Below are positions 33,846-34,470 of a stretch of 34,470 bases of DNA, piece after piece; the stretch's first letter is position 1, and each line of letters begins with the position of its first letter. Position numbers and translations under genes: made by a program. The notes below the pieces were generated by a model. That model made no database searches and was not told the origin of the DNA. It was given only the letters and a program-made list of their open reading frames with translations. Source of the DNA: Pseudomonadota bacterium (GTDB lineage: Bacteria > Pseudomonadota > Alphaproteobacteria > Sphingomonadales > Sphingomonadaceae); contig JAJZQN010000039.1 of assembly GCA_021847605.1 (NCBI GenBank), positions 1 to 34,470 on the forward strand, read 5' to 3'.

Positions 33846-34175
33846 ATGACAATTGAAAAGACGCTTATAAATTTTAATGTGCCTACAGCGATGTTGAAGA
33901 CATTCGATCGCCTATGCCGTCTCCACGGCAAATCCCGATCGCTGGTCCTCAATGACCTGCTCTATGACTATGTGTTGAAAGTCGGTCAGCAGGCATTTTC
34001 GAGAATCGATCAGGTTCGTCGGATCGATGAGAATCTGAAAAATGCGCTTTTGCAGGGTGTTGGCGATGATCTGGGTGATGGATCGCCGAAGGCGAGGAAC
34101 GACGTTCAGACGCCTTTAAAATCGGAAATATCGGCCATTGGCGGAAAGGATGTCTTTTCGACGGAGGGCTGCTGA
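33846..34175 (+). CDS. CopG/ribbon-helix-helix-like regulator of the tRNA-Thr element
   Basis: A 109-residue protein. Residues 6-43 (LINFNVPTAMLKTFDRLCRLHGKSRSLVLNDLLYDYV) fit an RHH fold: a strand, a helix with AMLKTFDRLCRL, and a second helix starting at KSRSLVLNDLL. The remaining 65 residues are polar, with no known domain. AAGGAGGT is seven bases before ATG, the strongest ribosome site seen here. Similar small regulators control plasmid copy number or antitoxin operons. A toxin gene is not evident. Confidence 0.72.
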   Translation: MTIEKTLINFNVPTAMLKTFDRLCRLHGKSRSLVLNDLLYDYVLKVGQQAFSRIDQVRRIDENLKNALLQGVGDDLGDGSPKARNDVQTPLKSEISAIGGKDVFSTEGC

Positions 34176-34176
34176 C

Positions 34177-34332
34177 ATGCGGGAGGTAGTTCGGAAAAGG
34201 AAAGTCAGGTCAGAGCTGTTGGCGCTGCTCGACATGTCGCCGTTTCGACGCGCGGCGATATTCGAGCGGGAGGTGGTTCAGGAGCGGCTGGCCTATCGCA
34301 ATATCGTTCCGATGGAGGTTCAGTGCCGATGA
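34177..34332 (+). CDS. Small basic protein of unknown function
   Basis: A 51-residue ORF starting one base past the RHH stop, with GGAGG ten bases before ATG. It is rich in Arg and Glu (REVVRKRKVRSELLALLDMSPFRRAAIFEREVV) and probably helical. I do not recognise it. The close spacing places it in the same operon as the regulator. A longer frame starting at 34138 would overlap the RHH gene. Confidence 0.5.
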   Translation: MREVVRKRKVRSELLALLDMSPFRRAAIFEREVVQERLAYRNIVPMEVQCR

Positions 34333-34413
34333 GCCTCCTTGCTATGAATGTCCGTTGTCCATCCGTTTGTTCCCCGTCAGCGCCAATGGCACAGATTTGA
34401 GGTTGTGATTTGA

Positions 34414-34470
34414 GGAGGGTTGGGTCTTCGTCGCAGTGACGAAGGAACGAAGATGAAGACCCAACCCTCC
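34414..34470. repeat. Perfect 16-bp inverted repeat at the right edge
   Basis: GGAGGGTTGGGTCTTC (34414-34429) is exactly complementary to the last 16 bases of the window. The 25 bases between them contain a second pairing, CTTCGTC with GACGAAG, which competes with the outer stem. It may be a terminator with its T tract beyond the window, or a recombination or replication site of the element. Confidence 0.7.

Noticed and set aside
34329..34400. 23-codon frame overlapping the stop of the 51-residue ORF
   Set aside because: The ATGA overlap is suggestive, but the peptide has no recognisable pattern and is too short to support alone.
1..34470. CRISPR array or rRNA genes
   Set aside because: No regularly spaced direct repeats and no rRNA-like sequence were seen. 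The repeats present are inverted and intergenic.

Overview
The window looks like the chromosome of a GC-rich alphaproteobacterium of the Sphingomonadales, most likely near Sphingobium, Sphingomonas or Sphingopyxis. This rests on gene content and on sphingomonad-style intergenic inverted repeats, not on a database search. The gene content includes a 180-kDa-class NAD-glutamate dehydrogenase, the order hflK-hflC-degP with a HerA-like ATPase, phaB with a small RHH protein, and a Fiu/PiuC-type iron locus.

Layout. 1-370: five copies of an 8-mer forming palindromes, next to a short Tat-signal-like ORF that may be a gene remnant. 369-3967 (minus): MFS exporter, cysteine synthase and SleB-type cell-wall hydrolase, probably one operon. 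3968-4341: gene-free, with a nested inverted repeat. 4342-11126 (minus): SIMPL protein, small secreted protein, HerA-like ATPase, DegP protease, HflC and HflK, with two large palindromic intergenic elements. 11201-17600 (mainly plus): Mrp/ApbC Fe-S carrier, GNAT (minus), CoA-binding protein, an orphan Tat-exported molybdenum hydroxylase subunit, ferrochelatase, acetoacetyl-CoA reductase and a ribbon-helix-helix protein. 17610-25079: iron and redox locus. 25280-26311: MlaA. 26420-32654 (minus): glutamate dehydrogenase and a PAS protein. 32817-34470: tRNA-Thr(CGT) followed by lower-GC, probably acquired DNA.

The iron/redox locus is the most coherent system. A TonB-dependent siderophore receptor, a TonB-like energy transducer and a PiuC-type Fe(II) dioxygenase run rightward. 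They converge on a leftward operon coding for a PepSY membrane protein, a DUF2271 protein, a DUF4198 protein and an ApbE FMN transferase. The DUF2271 protein carries DGITGAT, which fits the D-x-x-(S/T)-G-A-T site that ApbE modifies covalently with FMN. Three Fur-box-like sites lie in front of the receptor, TonB and PepSY genes. My reading is an iron-controlled periplasmic flavoprotein electron-transfer system, perhaps ferric-siderophore reduction, paired with siderophore import.

The right end starts an element next to the 3' end of tRNA-Thr. It holds a compact HUH-type Rep-like protein with all three motifs, a CopG/RHH-like regulator behind an 8-codon leader ORF, a 51-residue ORF, a potential G-quadruplex and a perfect 16-bp inverted repeat at the window edge. 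No integrase or second attachment site is visible, so its extent is unknown.
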